Shown: positions 63,141-64,000 of the stretch, in pieces
Layout: each line of letters opens with the position of its first letter
Position numbering within the stretch: position 1 is the first letter of the stretch
Origin: Paenibacillus taihuensis
GTDB taxonomy: Bacteria; Bacillota; Bacilli; Paenibacillales; Paenibacillaceae
Length of the DNA: 64,000 nucleotides
Reading direction: 5' to 3'
Assembly (NCBI RefSeq): GCF_003386535.1
Contig: NZ_QTTN01000002.1
Span: 124,001 to 188,000, forward strand
Notes under the pieces: generated by a model
Databases searched by the model: none
What the model was told of the DNA's origin: nothing
What the model saw: only the letters and a program-made list of their open reading frames with translations
Made by a program: the position numbers and the translations under genes

Positions 63141-64000
63141 TTATGCGGCGAGCGATAACAAGAACAGTTCCAAGCCCAGCGTCTTGTCGACGCGGCCGGT
63201 CTTCATGCTGTAATCAAGCTCGGCAAGCCGGCTCAGATGCTTGCCGAGCGTCTGCGCATTGAAGCGCTTCGCCTTCTCTGCAGCCAGCTTCACGGCATAG
63301 GGATGCAAGCCGAGCTGCCCCGCCATCTGCTGAGGCGAGTAATTGTGCTGCTCCAGCTCCTTCACTTGGAGCATGATGCGGAATTGCCTTGCAATGAGCG
63401 CAGCGATCTTGATCGGCTCCTCACGGCGCAGGAGCAGCTCTCCGTACAGCTTCAGCGCCCGCTCAACCTGCAGCGAAGCCATCGCGTCAATGAGCGCGAA
63501 TACGTCTTCTTCGACCGTTGAAGCGATAAGCTGCTCTACATCCTCGCTGCTGATGCTGCCCCCGCTGCCCGCATGCAAACAGAGCTTGTCCACTTCATGC
63601 GCGAGCTGCTGCATGCTGGTGCCCGTTCTGGCGAGCAGAAGCTGCGCTGCGTCGCGGCTCATCGAGCGTCCCTGCTCCTCCGCCCGCTTCACGGTCCATT
63701 GCAGCAGCTCGTTCTCCTGCAGCTCCTGGAACGGTATGAGGGCGTCCAGCTCTTTCAGCTGCTTGACGACTTTACGGCGCTCGTCAAGCTTCTCGGCCAT
63801 CACTTGAAAGACGATGACGCTCGTCTCGCAGGGCTGCTTCAAATAAGCGATGAGCGAATCAGTACTATGCTCAATCTTCGCTTCCTTCCCTTGCGCAGCA
63901 GCCAGCACAGAGCTGTCCCGAACAAGGACAAGCTTCCGCGATGCGAAGAACGGCATTGTATCTGCTTCTGCTACGACTTCCTCGACCGGAGTCTCCGATG
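63141..64000 (-). CDS. holA: DNA polymerase III delta subunit, C-terminal part (runs off right edge)
   Basis: Clamp-loader delta subunit, which opens the sliding clamp. The frame is open to the window edge: before the first ATG at 63956 the reading continues SETPVEEVVAEADT, joining MPFFASRKLVLVRD, the conserved delta motif. So the true start is to the right and about 287 codons are visible of the usual 330-345. The C-terminal collar domain ends KTGRVDKTLGLELFLL, as in B. subtilis YqeN. Confidence 0.94.
   Translation of the reverse strand, partial: SETPVEEVVAEADTMPFFASRKLVLVRDSSVLAAAQGKEAKIEHSTDSLIAYLKQPCETSVIVFQVMAEKLDERRKVVKQLKELDALIPFQELQENELLQWTVKRAEEQGRSMSRDAAQLLLARTGTSMQQLAHEVDKLCLHAGSGGSISSEDVEQLIASTVEEDVFALIDAMASLQVERALKLYGELLLRREEPIKIAALIARQFRIMLQVKELEQHNYSPQQMAGQLGLHPYAVKLAAEKAKRFNAQTLGKHLSRLAELDYSMKTGRVDKTLGLELFLLSLAA

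Overview
The window looks like chromosome of an endospore-forming member of the Bacillota, most likely Paenibacillus or a close relative. Reasons: the gene order closely follows the Bacillus subtilis block holA-rpsT-gpr-spoIIP-yqxA-lepA-hemW-hrcA-grpE-dnaK-dnaJ ... yqfC-yqfD-phoH-yqfF-ybeY-dgkA-cdd-era-yqzL-recO-glyQ-glyS-ppsR-yqxD-dnaG; sporulation genes (spoIIP, gpr, yqfC, yqfD, a YfhD-like protein) have candidate sigma-E and sigma-G promoters; recombination uses AddAB; GTG and TTG starts and strong Shine-Dalgarno sites are common. Almost all genes lie on the minus strand, so transcription runs from right to left.

Layout, left to right. 1-5511: dnaG (runs off the left edge), a DUF188 protein, ppsR and glyQS, the last behind a glycine T-box leader. 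5552-15469: a MATE transporter, recO, yqzL, era, cdd, dgkA, ybeY, yqfF, phoH, yqfD, yqfC. 15621-21136: a plus-strand DUF5658 membrane gene, the floA/nfeD membrane-domain operon, a second MATE gene, yqeY and rpsU. 21311-42430 is a long interruption of the B. subtilis-like order: HIT protein, an MHYT-PAS-GGDEF-EAL signalling protein, a His-rich possible coat protein, a FAD oxidoreductase, two orphan genes, the sbcC-sbcD-addA-addB DNA-repair operon, a CD3324-type HTH regulator with a layered leader, and an RlmI-like methyltransferase. 42550-48458: a yqeW-like Na/Pi transporter (inverted relative to its neighbours), a 51-bp tandem repeat array, NUDIX, mtaB, rsmE, an M50 peptidase and prmA. 48618-50500: an inserted cupin/oxidoreductase pair under a likely CcpA (cre) site and a forespore-type yfhD pair. 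50585-55502: dnaJ, dnaK, grpE, hrcA with promoter and CIRCE operator. 55593-64000: GNAT, hemW, lepA, a YqxA-position protein, spoIIP, gpr, rpsT and holA (runs off the right edge).

The genes are mostly housekeeping: translation (rpsU, rpsT, glyQS, lepA, prmA, rsmE, mtaB, era, ybeY), DNA replication and repair (dnaG, holA, recO, addAB, sbcCD), protein folding and its HrcA control, membrane organisation, and sporulation/germination. I saw no rRNA, tRNA, CRISPR array, prophage or insertion sequence.

The least explained parts are non-coding: a ~208-bp element after lepA that can fold into a closing stem with two long internal hairpins; an array of about six 51-bp repeats each carrying a hairpin; a leader with a 10-codon ORF, terminator and overlapping uORF ahead of a small regulator; and four iterated 9-bp boxes upstream of spoIIP. 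All are inferences from pattern and need comparative genomics or RNA data.
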